The translations under genes were made by a program, and so were the position numbers. A stretch of 64,000 bases of DNA from Tetradesmus obliquus. Lineage: Eukaryota > Chlorophyta > Chlorophyceae > Sphaeropleales > Scenedesmaceae. Shown one piece after another: positions 21,601-33,200 of this stretch. The stretch covers positions 5,828,501 to 5,892,500 of the forward strand of contig CP126196.1 of the NCBI GenBank assembly GCA_030272155.1, written 5' to 3'. Below the pieces are notes generated by a model. It ran no database searches, had not been told where the DNA came from, and saw nothing but the letters and a program-made list of their open reading frames with translations. How positions within the stretch are numbered: position 1 is the stretch's first letter; every line of letters begins with the position of its first letter.

Positions 21601-22345
21601 ATCTAGCACCTGTACGTCTACCCGCATTGATGTTACCTGTTGCGCCGTTACGTTGATGTATATGTCGTCGATCCTGCTGTATAGTAGCTCCTCCTTGCCT
21701 TTTCTGTATGTAAACCTTCTGGCCCTTGGCTGGTCCTGGGACGACGGTGTAGGGTCTAGGGGGTGCATCTGGGTACGTTGTATGAACTGGCGGTGAATAT
21801 CGTCAGCTGGCGCTGCGCTCAAGTTCAGCCTGTCTGCATCTTGCATTGTGGCATTGAAATCTCCAGCTAGTATCACAGTGAGTTGTTCTGGGGGCTTGGC
21901 TGCGAGCAGTGATTTGCAAACGTTGTACATATGGCGGCGTATGGGTGTGGTATGTGGGCAATACATCCCAACTACATGCAGTGGTTGAGACTCTGGCAGA
22001 TGCAGGGAGACATGCAGCATATAGCCGTCCAACTTGTCGAAGTATGTTGCTTTTACTTTGCCTAGCGCACACAGCTCGTGATGCATGACCATCAGCCCCC
22101 CTGCCTGTCCCCTCCCTTTCTGTGGCTTGCCTTTGTTTGTGGCTGGCTTGAGGCTATGGAATAGGTGATAGTTCGTAGCGCGCGTCGCAGTGCCTTAGGG
22201 AGTTTTGCTAGTTTGAGCTCAGTTAGGACTATCACGTTGGGGGATTGTTGGCCTTGTCCAGGCTGCGCCAGTTTTCGAATAGCTGATAGGCTGGATATTG
22301 CGCCCCGGGCATTCCATGTGCATATTTTAAAGTGTGTTCATCAGA
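18690..22345 (-). pseudogene. Dualen/RandI-type retrotransposon, 5' part: APE endonuclease and reverse transcriptase, decayed
   Basis: Read on the minus strand. The APE-type endonuclease begins at 22335 with ICTWNARGAI and VIVLTELKL. After a frameshift near 22092 it continues with AGDFNA, SRIDDIYI and DHDGLLASI. After another frame change a Lys/Gln-rich linker leads to RT motifs GKAPGPNGVANEL, QAGFRNKRSTVHQ, QDDLTEAFDMISHD, GTIQGDSLSPFLF and the catalytic FADD (ITFADDINIV). The thumb region and a trailing coding segment reach about 18690. At least four frameshifts or stops (near 22090, 21510, 20335, 20050 and 19240) break it, so it is dead. RNase H and the second endonuclease are missing here. 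The separate fragment at 15768-17725 supplies the homologous 3' half but is less decayed, so I treat them as two insertions. Confidence 0.8.
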
Positions 22346-22559
22346 GACCATCTGTCTAAGCACAGAATCAGGTTGTGTGGGTGTGGTTGATGTGGGTGAG
22401 GGTTCAGGTTCCTTTGTGACATGGCGGGCTGTGCTAGGTTCCCAATTTGTTGGCAGGTATTGTGTGATTGACGCCTGGGTGCTTGGGTGTCTTTTGGTGG
22501 CCTGGCCTGTAATTTAGACCCGTGTTTTGGATGTTGTGTGGCTGCTAACTGGAGAAGCT

Positions 22560-22825
22560 GGCGAGACTTCAAGGTTTGGAGTGCCCAATTCCACTGCATT
22601 TTTAAGCAACTCAGCAGTGAAATCAGTCACAAGAGGGGGGCAGCCGCCGCCACCCACCGGCCAGACGCACAATAGCACCTGTACACACCCCTGGTAACAG
22701 CTGGTAACGGTGACGGGTTCTGCGGGCCACCGCGGCAGCCGGTAACGGGCGGTAACGGTAACGCACATGCTGCCCGGCGGCCGGTAACGCGTGGTAACGG
22801 CAACGGTGGTAACAGCTTCTACCTG
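22560..22825 (-). repeat. Dispersed repeat B, copy 2
   Basis: Inverted relative to 6395-6640, with the same unique part (GCAACTCAGCAGTGAAATC) followed by GGTAACG-rich irregular tandem motifs. Confidence 0.7.
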
Positions 22826-24400
22826 TCATGCTCAGTGAAGCCACTCACAGCACTCAGTCTTTTGGTAGTCTTTTTTCGTAGTCTTTTTTAGTCTTTTCAT
22901 AGTCTTATCGTTTGCCTCCGTAGCGCTTACAGACATCAAACTGTTGATCTTATTACTGTTTGTGGCAGCAGCGACCGCATCGCGCTGTCCAGCACCCGTC
23001 CAGGCCCTCCTTGGGCTACAGCAGCAAGCCCGGCGCGTACACCCGTCGCAGGCAGTAGATTCCTCCGATCCTCAACATAAATGGAGCCAGTACCCCCACA
23101 GCACGGCTGGCGTCCATTTCAGGGTCTGGAGAAGGCGCAGCACCCTATGCAGTAGGGTCCACTTGACAGCACTCATGGACAGTGTATCGGCATGATCAGC
23201 AGGCACTGCAGCAGGCAGGCTTGCAGATCAGTGGCCAAGCAATCTTTGTGCCTAAGCTCCCCGGCACAATGGCGTGCCAGCTACAGCCTACGCAGATGGT
23301 CAGGAGACTTAGAACGAGAGGTCTTCTGGCGCAGCTTTGCTTGAATGTGCAGTTTTGCTTCCAAGGCGGTCGGTGAGGACTCTGCGGATGTGTAAATTCG
23401 TTCTTATACAATGGCAGTAGCAGAGACACAGCTGTGTGTCTCTCAGCAGCAGTGGAGGAGCCAGCGCGGTGCGCAGCAGCAGCACAGTTGTGCTGCTGCC
23501 TGTGCACACAGGCGGTGGAAGTGAAGTAGATGTGAGGAGTAGTAGCAGTAGCAACAGCGGAACCGCTGCCGTGGACCTTGTCTGTCTTTACAGACTTATC
23601 TGAGGGATGTGCTTCAAGCATGCAGCGGTGTAGCAGGAGTACCTGCCATTGTGTGCAGAGCATGTTGCAATATGTGGATGTTACCAGTCGTGGCTGAAGT
23701 TTGGATGGTTACTTCTGGTGATAGTGGCATCAACAACACTTCTGCTGCAGATGGGCTCTGGCCAGGGTCGCATGAGGTGTAGAAAGGCCCCCCACACATG
23801 CAGCTTTGTGACCTATCTGGGCCGGGCACGCGGGTTAGTGGGGTTTGGCATGCCACACTTTACTCATCTTGGTGTCGTGGATGTTGATGCACACAATTTA
23901 CTGGGGATTCTATGACAGCTGATGATTGTACGGGCTCTGACGACTCCGATGCATGCATGCTCAACATGCTGTGAGGTGTGCTGCATGTTGCTTTTGCAGT
24001 GCCTTGTGTGCCGATCGTGCCAGTCATGCCACCGTGCAGGCTGCCTGCGGGGGCTCCTCGCAACTTTCAGTTCAGCTGGCTCCTCTGGGGGTGTGGCGGC
24101 TGAGTGGAGCGGCAAACCCTGTGACTGGGCCACAGGGGAGCCTGGAACATGATCAACTCGGTTCTGTTGAGGATTGCATGCTACATGATGGAGTGACTGT
24201 TGCACGATGTGAAGCTTTGCTGCCATGCACTATGTCTGCATATGCATGCATGTTACTGCACCATGTTTTGGTTGCGCTAACGCTGTTATTGCTGCTTTTG
24301 CATTGGCTGCTTGGCAGTGTGTGGTCTTTCTGCAGCTCTCATTCTATTGATGTGCAGGCAAGGTGGGCGTCACCCCCACCCCTAAACTGTGTGGCAACCC
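22826..24400. other. Intergenic, no gene seen
   Basis: Short ORFs only. A small microsatellite-like stretch (AGTCTTTT repeats) lies at 22858-22900. Nothing else is recognised. Confidence 0.45.
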
Positions 24401-24402
24401 CT

Positions 24403-24515
24403 CGTAGGGGGATGGCAGGAGTCCCGGTGCATGACCGAGGTTTTGTGTGTCGGCCCTGCCTTCTTCCATCCGTTACTTTCGCCCTCTGAAAAGACGGCGT
24501 AGACACTTTCAACTT
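24403..24515 (+). mobile_element. Orphan 3' tail of a Dualen-like retrotransposon
   Basis: Second orphan tail, same landmarks and end point (ACACTTTCAACTTTC) as 12881-12995. A poorly defined flank follows. Confidence 0.65.
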
Positions 24516-24541
24516 TCTTTCAGCTCCTGCACGTTCTATTT

Positions 24542-24608
24542 CCTTTCCCGTATTTACAACTTGTTTAAACCAGCTCCTTTCCCGTATTTACAACTTGTTT
24601 AAACCAAA
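24542..24608. repeat. 34-bp tandem duplication
   Basis: Two adjacent copies of a 34-bp unit starting CCTTTCCCGTATTTACAACT. Confidence 0.85.
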
Positions 24609-24889
24609 TAAAGAATGACTATCCATGCACGGTGATGCTGGTGCTGAGCACTGTGCACGCATCAACTGTAGCAGTCTGCACCGGCATGGCAGGTCTGGCT
24701 GCCAACTGCGGGGCTCTGGTCTCATGATTTTTGAGTTTGTGAACATAGTGCATATTTTACATTGTTGAAGAACGTTTGCGCTCGGCATGCACCGCAGGTC
24801 AATCAGCTATAGTGTGTGTCCAAAGTTGTGGCAACAGCCGGGCCTGGCATTTCACCTGCACATGCTGCATGCCTGCAACAAAGTCGTTT

Positions 24890-25330
24890 GTGAGTCAGTT
24901 TGCAAAGGGTGCGGGTGAAAGCAACTTTTGGACGCCTTAAACGGAATGTCACCCTGGTTTACTTCAAAGGTTTGTCAACTGGGCACGCGGTGAAGCCGCT
25001 TCATGCAAAGTTTGCATGCAGTGGCTCTGCCACAGCTGGCCATATGGCCATGCATCTGCCAGATACCGCCTGCCTGTCAAGGGCCAGGTGCGACTGGTAT
25101 TATACCATGATGGCGTTCAACACTATCTGGGTGGCAAGCCGTGCTGCTTGGTCCATGTGTTGTTCGCTTCTGTTTCAGTCATTGATGTTCAACCTTTGAA
25201 CAAATCTGACCCAGTGTCACTGTTGTGTTTTGGAAGTTTTGAAATCCAGCTGGATTGCAGCAGTGTTGGCAATGCAGGCACAACATGCAAGCCAGTATGA
25301 CGCTGAGGGCCGGGCAGGCACAACATTCAG
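24890..25330 (+). other. Possible coding remnant, unidentified
   Basis: An open stretch encodes a protein-like sequence with DVQPLNKSDPVSLLCFGSFE near 25180-25240. No family is recognised, no clear start or splice sites were fixed, and it may be chance. Confidence 0.2.
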
Positions 25331-25424
25331 ACCTGTAAGGAGTTGAAGTCGACAGTGGGACGGTTCAGAAGTTGTATGCTGCATCCATCCTGACACCTGA
25401 TGCTGCCGCTGGCCGGCGCGTGCT

Positions 25425-25765
25425 CACCAGGTTGGCCTGCCATTCTTGGCAAGGCCTATATGCGGAGCTCCGCGACGGATGATCTGCCTTTAACAACTTT
25501 GCCCTGGTGCGTCCAGCGTAAGCGCTCCGCTTTCAAGGTGATCGTCGATTTGCAAACCTCGTCCATTAAGAAATCGTTCAAACGGTTTTTTGCAGCCAAT
25601 AGACGCTGTTTCGGCAGAGATCATTTCAGTTTTGTAACATGCAACAGATCATCACTGCAGAGGAATGCAGCCACGACAGCTGGCATTCGCCGACGAACAT
25701 CACTGCAACGTCTTTGTTGACAGAAATGGCAGGCTCGCACGCTGACATGCGAGCTTGTTTGGGTT
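25425..25765 (+). repeat. Dispersed repeat A, copy 2
   Basis: Inverted relative to 5820-6270 and shorter: it lacks about 90 bases that copy 1 has near 5950-6055. Confidence 0.75.
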
Positions 25766-26194
25766 AGCTCACGTGGCATCTTGCCTGGAATGGGAATATC
25801 GACGCAGGCCGAGTTTTGGTGGGCTTGACGCGTAAGTTTATGGGCCGAGGGGGCCGAAGCCACTACCATGTGGCACCACATGGCCATCAACTCATGAAGA
25901 GCGACCCACAGCAGTTGCCGGTAGCAGACCATAGTGCAACCACCCACTGGTTATTTTGCCGTTAGGCGAACCGTGGGCATTGTGGGTTGCGGTCTCACCT
26001 TTCTTCAGGGGCGCCCGTTGGAGTCTAGTGAGTGCGCACTAGTACGGAGCACGAAACCTACATTCTACCCCATACGCGCCTTCCTACCGGGACGAACCCG
26101 TACCAGTTTTTAGCGCTTGCCCCCCATTTCATCGGTCAGCACAGTAGGGATCGACTTACTGTTACTGGTTCCTGACCGCGAGGGGGCGACAGCG

Positions 26195-26258
26195 GCGATA
26201 TTTCGAACCCGCACCTCCCGACCTAAAGCCGGTGCTCTACCAATTAAGCTACGGTGCC
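26195..26258 (-). tRNA. tRNA-like sequence, degenerate (SINE head or pseudo-tRNA)
   Basis: In reverse complement it starts GGCACCGTAGCTTAATTGGT, then AGAGC, a normal acceptor start and D arm with an A box. A partly paired anticodon arm has loop CTTTAGG, and a GGTTCGAA B box follows. The anticodon by position would be UUA, which matches a stop codon. The T stem does not pair and no matching 3' acceptor half follows, so this is almost certainly not a functional tRNA. Confidence 0.4.
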
Positions 26259-26279
26259 TGCATCTTGCTTCCAGATCCG

Positions 26280-26303
26280 GTACCCCTGTAACAGACCACT
26301 CTC
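26280..26303 (+). mobile_element. Bare retroelement tail
   Basis: TACCCCTGTAACAGACCACT followed by CTCC and a C run. This is the terminal ~20 bases of the 1,182-bp family without any body sequence. Confidence 0.55.
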
Positions 26304-26330
26304 CCCCCCCCCGGTTCTAGGAGTTTTACT

Positions 26331-27230
26331 TTGGTGCTAGGTTTGTCAGTGTTGCGATCGGTGCGGGTGCCCTGCTTTATTTTTTTTACTTTTGCTTTTT
26401 TTTGCTTTTTTGCTTTGCTGCTTTTTCTCACTTTTTTGTTTTGCTGCTTTGCGGCGTTGACGCGTGGTTTGCAATGTGTGGCAGCCGCCCAGGGCGCACT
26501 ATGGAAGATGCGCTGGGATAATGCGTACAAGGAGACGTATTGGCGGCTGATCGTGGATGGCTTGCCTACGTCGCAGCGCATGCACCAGCAGCATGATACC
26601 TGCATGTGTGGCGCTGCGTGCCCTGGTCTGGTGCACCATTTTTGGGAGTGCCCAGTTGCGGTAGCGGTGATTGGCAGCCTGCTGTCTGCGTTGCCTGCAA
26701 CATGGTGTACGCGGGCTGCAGGCCGCCCGCCGCTTGCTATGCGGCATGTCTGGTTGATGCAGCGGCCTCCCGGCCCTAAGCGGCTCCACCAGGGTGTTTG
26801 GGGGGTTATTTGTTTAGCTGCTCTGAATGCCGTGGATGTTGGCCGACGGCAGGCTAACACGCTGCACATTCCGCCGCCCGCGCCTGCTGCGCCGCGGCCG
26901 TCTGCGCCGCCGCCGCAATGGCAGGTACCTATTACAGATGTGTTTCAGCCTGCAGCTCTCACTGCTGCGCAGCAACAGCATAACCAGCTGGTTGAGCAGC
27001 GTAGGCAGCAGCATCAGCTGCAACAACAACAACAGCGACAGCAACTACTAGCGCAGGTGTTACAGGAGGCGAAGCAGCAGGCGGTTTTGCGGTTTTGGGA
27101 ATTGCTTGCTGATTTTGTGGCAATGGAGGCTGCGCCGGCTCATTGGCGTGTTGCGGTGCCTGGAGATCACCCGTTCTTGCGATCTGATCCAGCACAGCTG
27201 CGCATTGTACTGGCGCCCCGCTCTGGTTGA
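26331..27230 (+). pseudogene. C-terminal part of a non-LTR retrotransposon polyprotein (longest copy)
   Basis: An open frame of about 300 codons. From about residue 50 it reads like the end of a non-LTR reverse transcriptase: KMRWDNAYKETYWRLIVDGL, then a C-terminal finger CMCGAACPGLVHHFWECP (C-x-C ... H-H ... C). A Pro-rich stretch, a poly-Gln coiled stretch (QRRQQHQLQQQQQRQQ) and the terminal RSDPAQLRIVLAPRSG follow. The first ~45 residues are Phe/Leu-rich, come from T-rich DNA and are probably not coding. The polymerase domain is absent, so this is a 5'-truncated copy. It is the only array member that extends upstream of the common unit start at 26618. Confidence 0.65.
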
Positions 27231-30200
27231 CCTTCCTGCTTTTACATGATGTGCTGTCAGTAGTTGTCCAATTTCCACTTTCTGGCAAGGCCATGTTGCA
27301 TGTCGTGTGTCACTGTGCTTGATTTTGCAGCTCTGTGTGTCGCATTGCGTGCTTCTGTGCTTGTCAGCCATGAGGATTGCAGAAGCAGTAGCACCTTAGT
27401 TTGCATGTCACATGCAGTGTCTCCTGTCGGTCCCGCGTGCTCCTGCTTGCTGCAGTCTGGTGTGTACAGCAGTGCCTTGGTGCAATCATGCCAAACACCT
27501 ATGGTAAGCAGCACCATTGTGCATCCCGCTTGCTGTTTGGACCATGCCTGCCTTCCCTTGTGCGTTTGTGCCCTGTGCTTTGAGCACCCTGCTGCTTTTC
27601 GTGCTGCACTTCGCACATGCTGCACTGCATGTACTTGTTGGTTTATGGGGAGGTAGGGGCTGCAAGATGCCTCTGGAGTTTTACTTTGGTTGCATCTTGT
27701 GGCTTGCTATCGGGTGCTCATGATATGTGAGCTGAAAGAGGGGCAAGTGACTCGCTCTAGGGCGATAGCTTGCCCACCCCTGCAACAGACCTCTCTCCCG
27801 TGCCCTGGTCTGGTGCACCATTTTTGGGAGTGCCCAGTTGCGGTAGCGGTGATTGGCAGCCTGCTGTCTGCGTTGCCTGCAACATGGTGTACGCGGGCTG
27901 CAGGCCGCCCGCCGCTTGCTATGCGGCATGTCTGGTTGATGCAGCGGCCTCCCGGCCCTAAGCGGCTTCTCCAGGGTGTTTGGGGGGTTATTTGTTTAGC
28001 TGCTCTGAATGCCGTGGATGTTGGCCGACGGCAGGCTAACACGCTGCACATTCCGCCGCCGCGCCTGCTGCGCCGCGGCCGTCTGCGCCGCCGCCGCAAT
28101 GGCAGGTACCTATCACATATGTGTTTCAGCCTGCAGCTCTCACTGCTGCGCAGCAACAGCATAACCAGCTGGTTGAGCAGCGTAGGCAGCAGCATCAGCT
28201 GCAACAACAACAACAGCGACAGCAACTACTAGCGCAGGTGTTACAGGAGGCGAAGCAGCAGGCGGTTTTGCGGTTTTGGGAATTGCTTGCTGATTTTGTG
28301 GCAATGGAGGCTGCGCCGGCTCATTGGCGTGTTGCGGTGCCTGGAGATCACCCGTTCTTGCGATCTGATCCAGCACAGCTGCGCATTGTACTGGCGCCCC
28401 GCTCTGGTTGACCTTCCTGCTTTTACATGATGTGCTGTCAGTAGTTGTCCAATTTCCACTTTCTGGCAAGGCCATGTTGCATGTCGTGTGTCACAGTGCT
28501 TGATTTTTCAGCTCTGTGTGTCGCATTGCGTGCTTCTGTGCTTGTCAGCCATGAGGATTGCAGAAGCAGTAGCACCTTAGTTTGCATGTCACATGCAGTG
28601 TCTCCTGTCGGTCCCGCGTGCTCCTGCTTGCTGCAGTCTGGTGTGTACAGCAGTGCCTTGGTGCAATCATGCCAAACACCTATGGTAAGCAGCACCATTG
28701 TGCATCCCGCTTGCTGTTTGGACCATGCCTGCCTTCCCTTGTGCGTTTGTGCCCTGTGCTTTGAGCACCCTGCTGCTTTTCGTGCTGCACTTCGCACATG
28801 CTGCACTGCATGTACTTGTTGGTTTATGGGGAGGTAGGGGCTGCAAGATGCCTCTGGAGTTTTACTTTGGTTGCATCTTGTGGCTTGCTATCGGGTGCTC
28901 ATGATATGTGAGCTGAAAGAGGGGCAAGTGACTCGCTCTAGGGCGATAGCTTGCCCACCCCTGTAACAGACCTCTCTCCTGTGCCCTGGTCTGGTGCACC
29001 ATTTTTGGGAGTGCCCAGTTGCGGTAGCGGTGATTGGCAGCCTGCTGTCTGCGTTGCCTGCAACATGGTGTACGCGGGCTGCAGGCCGCCCGCCGCTTGC
29101 TATGCGGCATGTCTGGTTGATGCAGCGGCCTCCCGGCCCTAAGCGGCTCCACCAGGGTGTTTGGGGGGTTATTTGTTTAGCTGCTCTGAATGCCGTGGAT
29201 GTTGGCCGACGGCAGGCTAACACGCTGCACATTCCGCCGCCCGCGCCTGCTGCGCCGCGGCCGTCTGCGCCGCCGCCGCAATGGCAGGTACCTATCACAG
29301 ATGTGTTTCAGCCTGCAGCTCTCACTGCTGCGCAGCAACAGCATAACCAGCTGGTTGAGCAGCGTAGGCAGCAGCATCAGCTGCAACAACAACAACAGCG
29401 ACAGCAACTACTAGCGCAGGTGTTACAGGAGGCGAAGCAGCAGGCGGTTTTGCGGTTTTGGGAATTGCTTGCTGATTTTGTGGCAATGGAGGCTGCGCCG
29501 GCTCATTGGCGTGTTGCGGTGCCTGGAGATCACCCGTTCTTGCGATCTGATCCAGCACAGCTGCGCATTGTACTGGCGTCCCGCTCTGGTTGACCTTCCT
29601 GCTTTTACATGATGTGCTGTCAGTAGTTGTCCAATTTCCACTTTCTGGCAAGGCCATGTTGCATGTCGTGTGTCACTGTGCTTGATTTTTCAGCTCTGTG
29701 TGTCGCATTGCGTGCTTCTGTGCTTGTCAGCCATGAGGATTGCAGAAGCAGTAGCACCTTAGTTTGCATGTCACATGCAGTGTCTCCTGTCGGTCCCGCG
29801 TGCTCCTGCTTGCTGCAGTCTGGTGTGTACAGCAGTGCCTTGGTGCAATCATGCCAAACACCTATGGTAAGCAGCACCATTGTGCATCCCGCTTGCTGTT
29901 TGGACCATGCCTGCCTTCCCTTGTGCGTTTGTGCCCTGTGCTTTGAGCACCCTGCTGCTTTTCGTGCTGCACTTCGCACATGCTGCACTGCATGTACTTG
30001 TTGGTTTATGGGGAGGTAGGGGCTGCAAGATGCCTCTGGAGTTTTACTTTGGTTGCATCTTGTGGCTTGCTATCGGGTGCTCATGATATGTGAGCTGAAA
30101 GAGGGGCAAGTGACTCGCTCTAGGGCGATAGCTTGCCCACCCCTGTAACAGACCTCTCTCCCGTGCCCTGGTCTGGTGCACCATTTTTGGGAGTGCCCAG

Positions 30201-33200
30201 TTGCGGTAGCGGTGATTGGCAGCCTGCTGTCTGCGTTGCCTGCAACATGGTGTACGCGGGCTGCAGGCCGCCCGCCGCTTGCTATGCGGCATGTCTGGTT
30301 GATGCAGCGGCCTCCCGGCCCTAAGCGGCTCCACCAGGGTGTTTGGGGGGTTATTTGTTTAGCTGCTCTGAATGCCGTGGATGTTGGCCGACGGCAGGCT
30401 AACACGCTGCACATTCCGCCGCCCGCGCCTGCTGCGCCGCGGCCGTCTGCGCCGCCGCCGCAATGGCAGGTACCTATCACAGATGTGTTTCAGCCTGCAG
30501 CTCTCACTGCTGCGCAGCAACAGCATAACCAGCTGGTTGAGCAGCGTAGGCAGCAGCATCAGCTGCAACAACAACAACAGCGACAGCAACTACTAGCGCA
30601 GGTGTTACAGGAGGCGAAGCAGCAGGCGGTTTTGCGGTTTTGGGAATTGCTTGCTGATTTTGTGGCAATGGAGGCTGCGCCGGCTCATTGGCGTGTTGCG
30701 GTGCCTGGAGATCACCCGTTCTTGCGATCTGATCCAGCACAGCTGCGCATTGTACTGGCGCCCCGCTCTGGTTGACCTTCCTGCTTTTACATGATGTGCT
30801 GTCAGTAGTTGTCCAATTTCCAACTTCTGGCAAGGCCATGTTGCATGTCGTGTGTCACTGTGCTTGATTTTGCAGCTCTGTGTGTCGCATTGCGTGCTTC
30901 TGTGCTTGTCAGCCATGAGGATTGCAGAAGCAGTAGCACCTTAGTTTGCATGTCACATGCAGTGTCTCCTGTCGGTCCCGCGTGCTCCTGCTTGCTGCAG
31001 TCTGGTGTGTACAGCAGTGCCTTGGTGCAATCATGCCAAACACCTATGGTAAGCAGCACCATTGTGCATCCCGCTTGCTGTTTGGACCATGCCTGCCTTC
31101 CCTTGTGCGTTTGTGCCCTGTGCTTTGAGCACCCTGCTGCTTTTCGTGCTGCACTTCGCACATGCTGCACTGCATGTACTTGTTGGTTTATGGGGAGGTA
31201 GGGGCTGCAAGATGCCTCTGGAGTTTTACTTTGGTTGCATCTTGTGGCTTGCTATCGGGTGCTCATGATATGTGAGCTGAAAGAGGGGCAAGTGACTCGC
31301 TCTAGGGCGATAGCTTGCCCACCCCTGTAACAGACCTCTCTCCTGTGCCCTGGTCTGGTGCACCATTTTTGGGAGTGCCCAGTTGCGGTAGCGGTGATTG
31401 GCAGCCTGCTGTCTGCGTTGCCTGCAACATGGTGTACGCGGGCTGCAGGCCGCCCGCCGCTTGCTATGCGGCATGTCTGGTTGATGCAGCGGCCTCCCGG
31501 CCCTAAGCGGCTCCACCAGGGTGTTTGGGGGGTTATTTGTTTAGCTGCTCTGAATGCCGTGGATGTTGGCCGACGGCAGGCTAACACGCTGCACATTCCG
31601 CCGCCCGCGCCTGCTGCGCCGCGGCCGTCTGCGCCGCCGCCGCAATGGCAGGTACCTATCACAGATGTGTTTCAGCCTGCAGCTCTCACTGCTGCGCAGC
31701 AACAGCATAACCAGCTGGTTGAGCAGCGTAGGCAGCAGCATCAGCTGCAACAACAACAACAGCGACAGCAACTACTAGCGCAGGTGTTACAGGAGGCGAA
31801 GCAGCAGGCGGTTTTGCGGTTTTGGGAATTGCTTGCTGATTTTGTGGCAATGGAGGCTGCGCCGGCTCATTGGCGTGTTGCGGTGCCTGGAGATCACCCG
31901 TTCTTGCGATCTGATCCAGCACAGCTGCGCATTGTACTGGCGTCCCGCTCTGGTTGACCTTCCTGCTTTTACATGATGTGCTGTCAGTAGTTGTCCAATT
32001 TCCACTTTCTGGCAAGGCCATGTTGCATGTCGTGTGTCACTGTGCTTGATTTTTCAGCTCTGTGTGTCGCATTGCGTGCTTCTGTGCTTGTCAGCCATGA
32101 GGATTGCAGAAGCAGTAGCACCTTAGTTTGCATGTCACATGCAGTGTCTCCTGTCGGTCCCGCGTGCTCCTGCTTGCTGCAGTCTGGTGTGTACAGCAGT
32201 GCCTTGGTGCAATCATGCCAAACACCTATGGTAAGCAGCACCATTGTGCATCCCGCTTGCTGTTTGGACCATGCCTGCCTTCCCTTGTGCGTTTGTGCCC
32301 TGTGCTTTGAGCACCCTGCTGCTTTTCGTGCTGCACTTCGCACATGCTGCACTGCATGTACTTGTTGGTTTATGGGGAGGTAGGGGCTGCAAGATGCCTC
32401 TGGAGTTTTACTTTGGTTGCATCTTGTGGCTTGCTATCGGGTGCTCATGATATGTGAGCTGAAAGAGGGGCAAGTGACTCGCTCTAGGGCGATAGCTTGC
32501 CCACCCCTGTAACAGACCTCTCTCCCGTGCCCTGGTCTGGTGCACCATTTTTGGGAGTGCCCAGTTGCGGTAGCGGTGATTGGCAGCCTGCTGTCTGCGT
32601 TGCCTGCAACATGGTGTACGCGGGCTGCAGGCCGCCCGCCGCTTGCTATGCGGCATGTCTGGTTGATGCAGCGGCCTCCCGGCCCTAAGCGGCTCCACCA
32701 GGGTGTTTGGGGGGTTATTTGTTTAGCTGCTCTGAATGCCGTGGATGTTGGCCGACGGCAGGCTAACACGCTGCACATTCCGCCGCCCGCGCCTGCTGCG
32801 CCGCGGCCGTCTGCGCCGCCGCCGCAATGGCAGGTACCTATCACAGATGTGTTTCAGCCTGCAGCTCTCACTGCTGCGCAGCAACAGCATAACCAGCTGG
32901 TTGAGCAGCGTAGGCAGCAGCATCAGCTGCAACAACAACAACAGCGACAGCAACTACTAGCGCAGGTGTTACAGGAGGCGAAGCAGCAGGCGGTTTTGCG
33001 GTTTTGGGAATTGCTTGCTGATTTTGTGGCAATGGAGGCTGCGCCGGCTCATTGGCGTGTTGCGGTGCCTGGAGATCACCCGTTCTTGCGATCTGATCCA
33101 GCACAGCTGCGCATTGTACTGGCGCCCCGCTCTGGTTGACCTTCCTGCTTTTACATGATGTGCTGTCAGTAGTTGTCCAATTTCCAACTTCTGGCAAGGC

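Noticed and set aside
27264-27656. 130-codon frame repeated in every array unit, with matching frames on the opposite strand
   Set aside because: It lies in the retroelement 3' UTR. It is conserved only because the units are near-identical duplicates, and it has no recognisable domain.
5820-27720. One large inverted duplication linking repeats A, B and the retroelement copies at 7.9-8.9 and 26.6 kb
   Set aside because: The order on the right (B, A, array) is not the mirror of the left (A, B, retroelement), so the shared pieces are better explained as separate dispersed copies.
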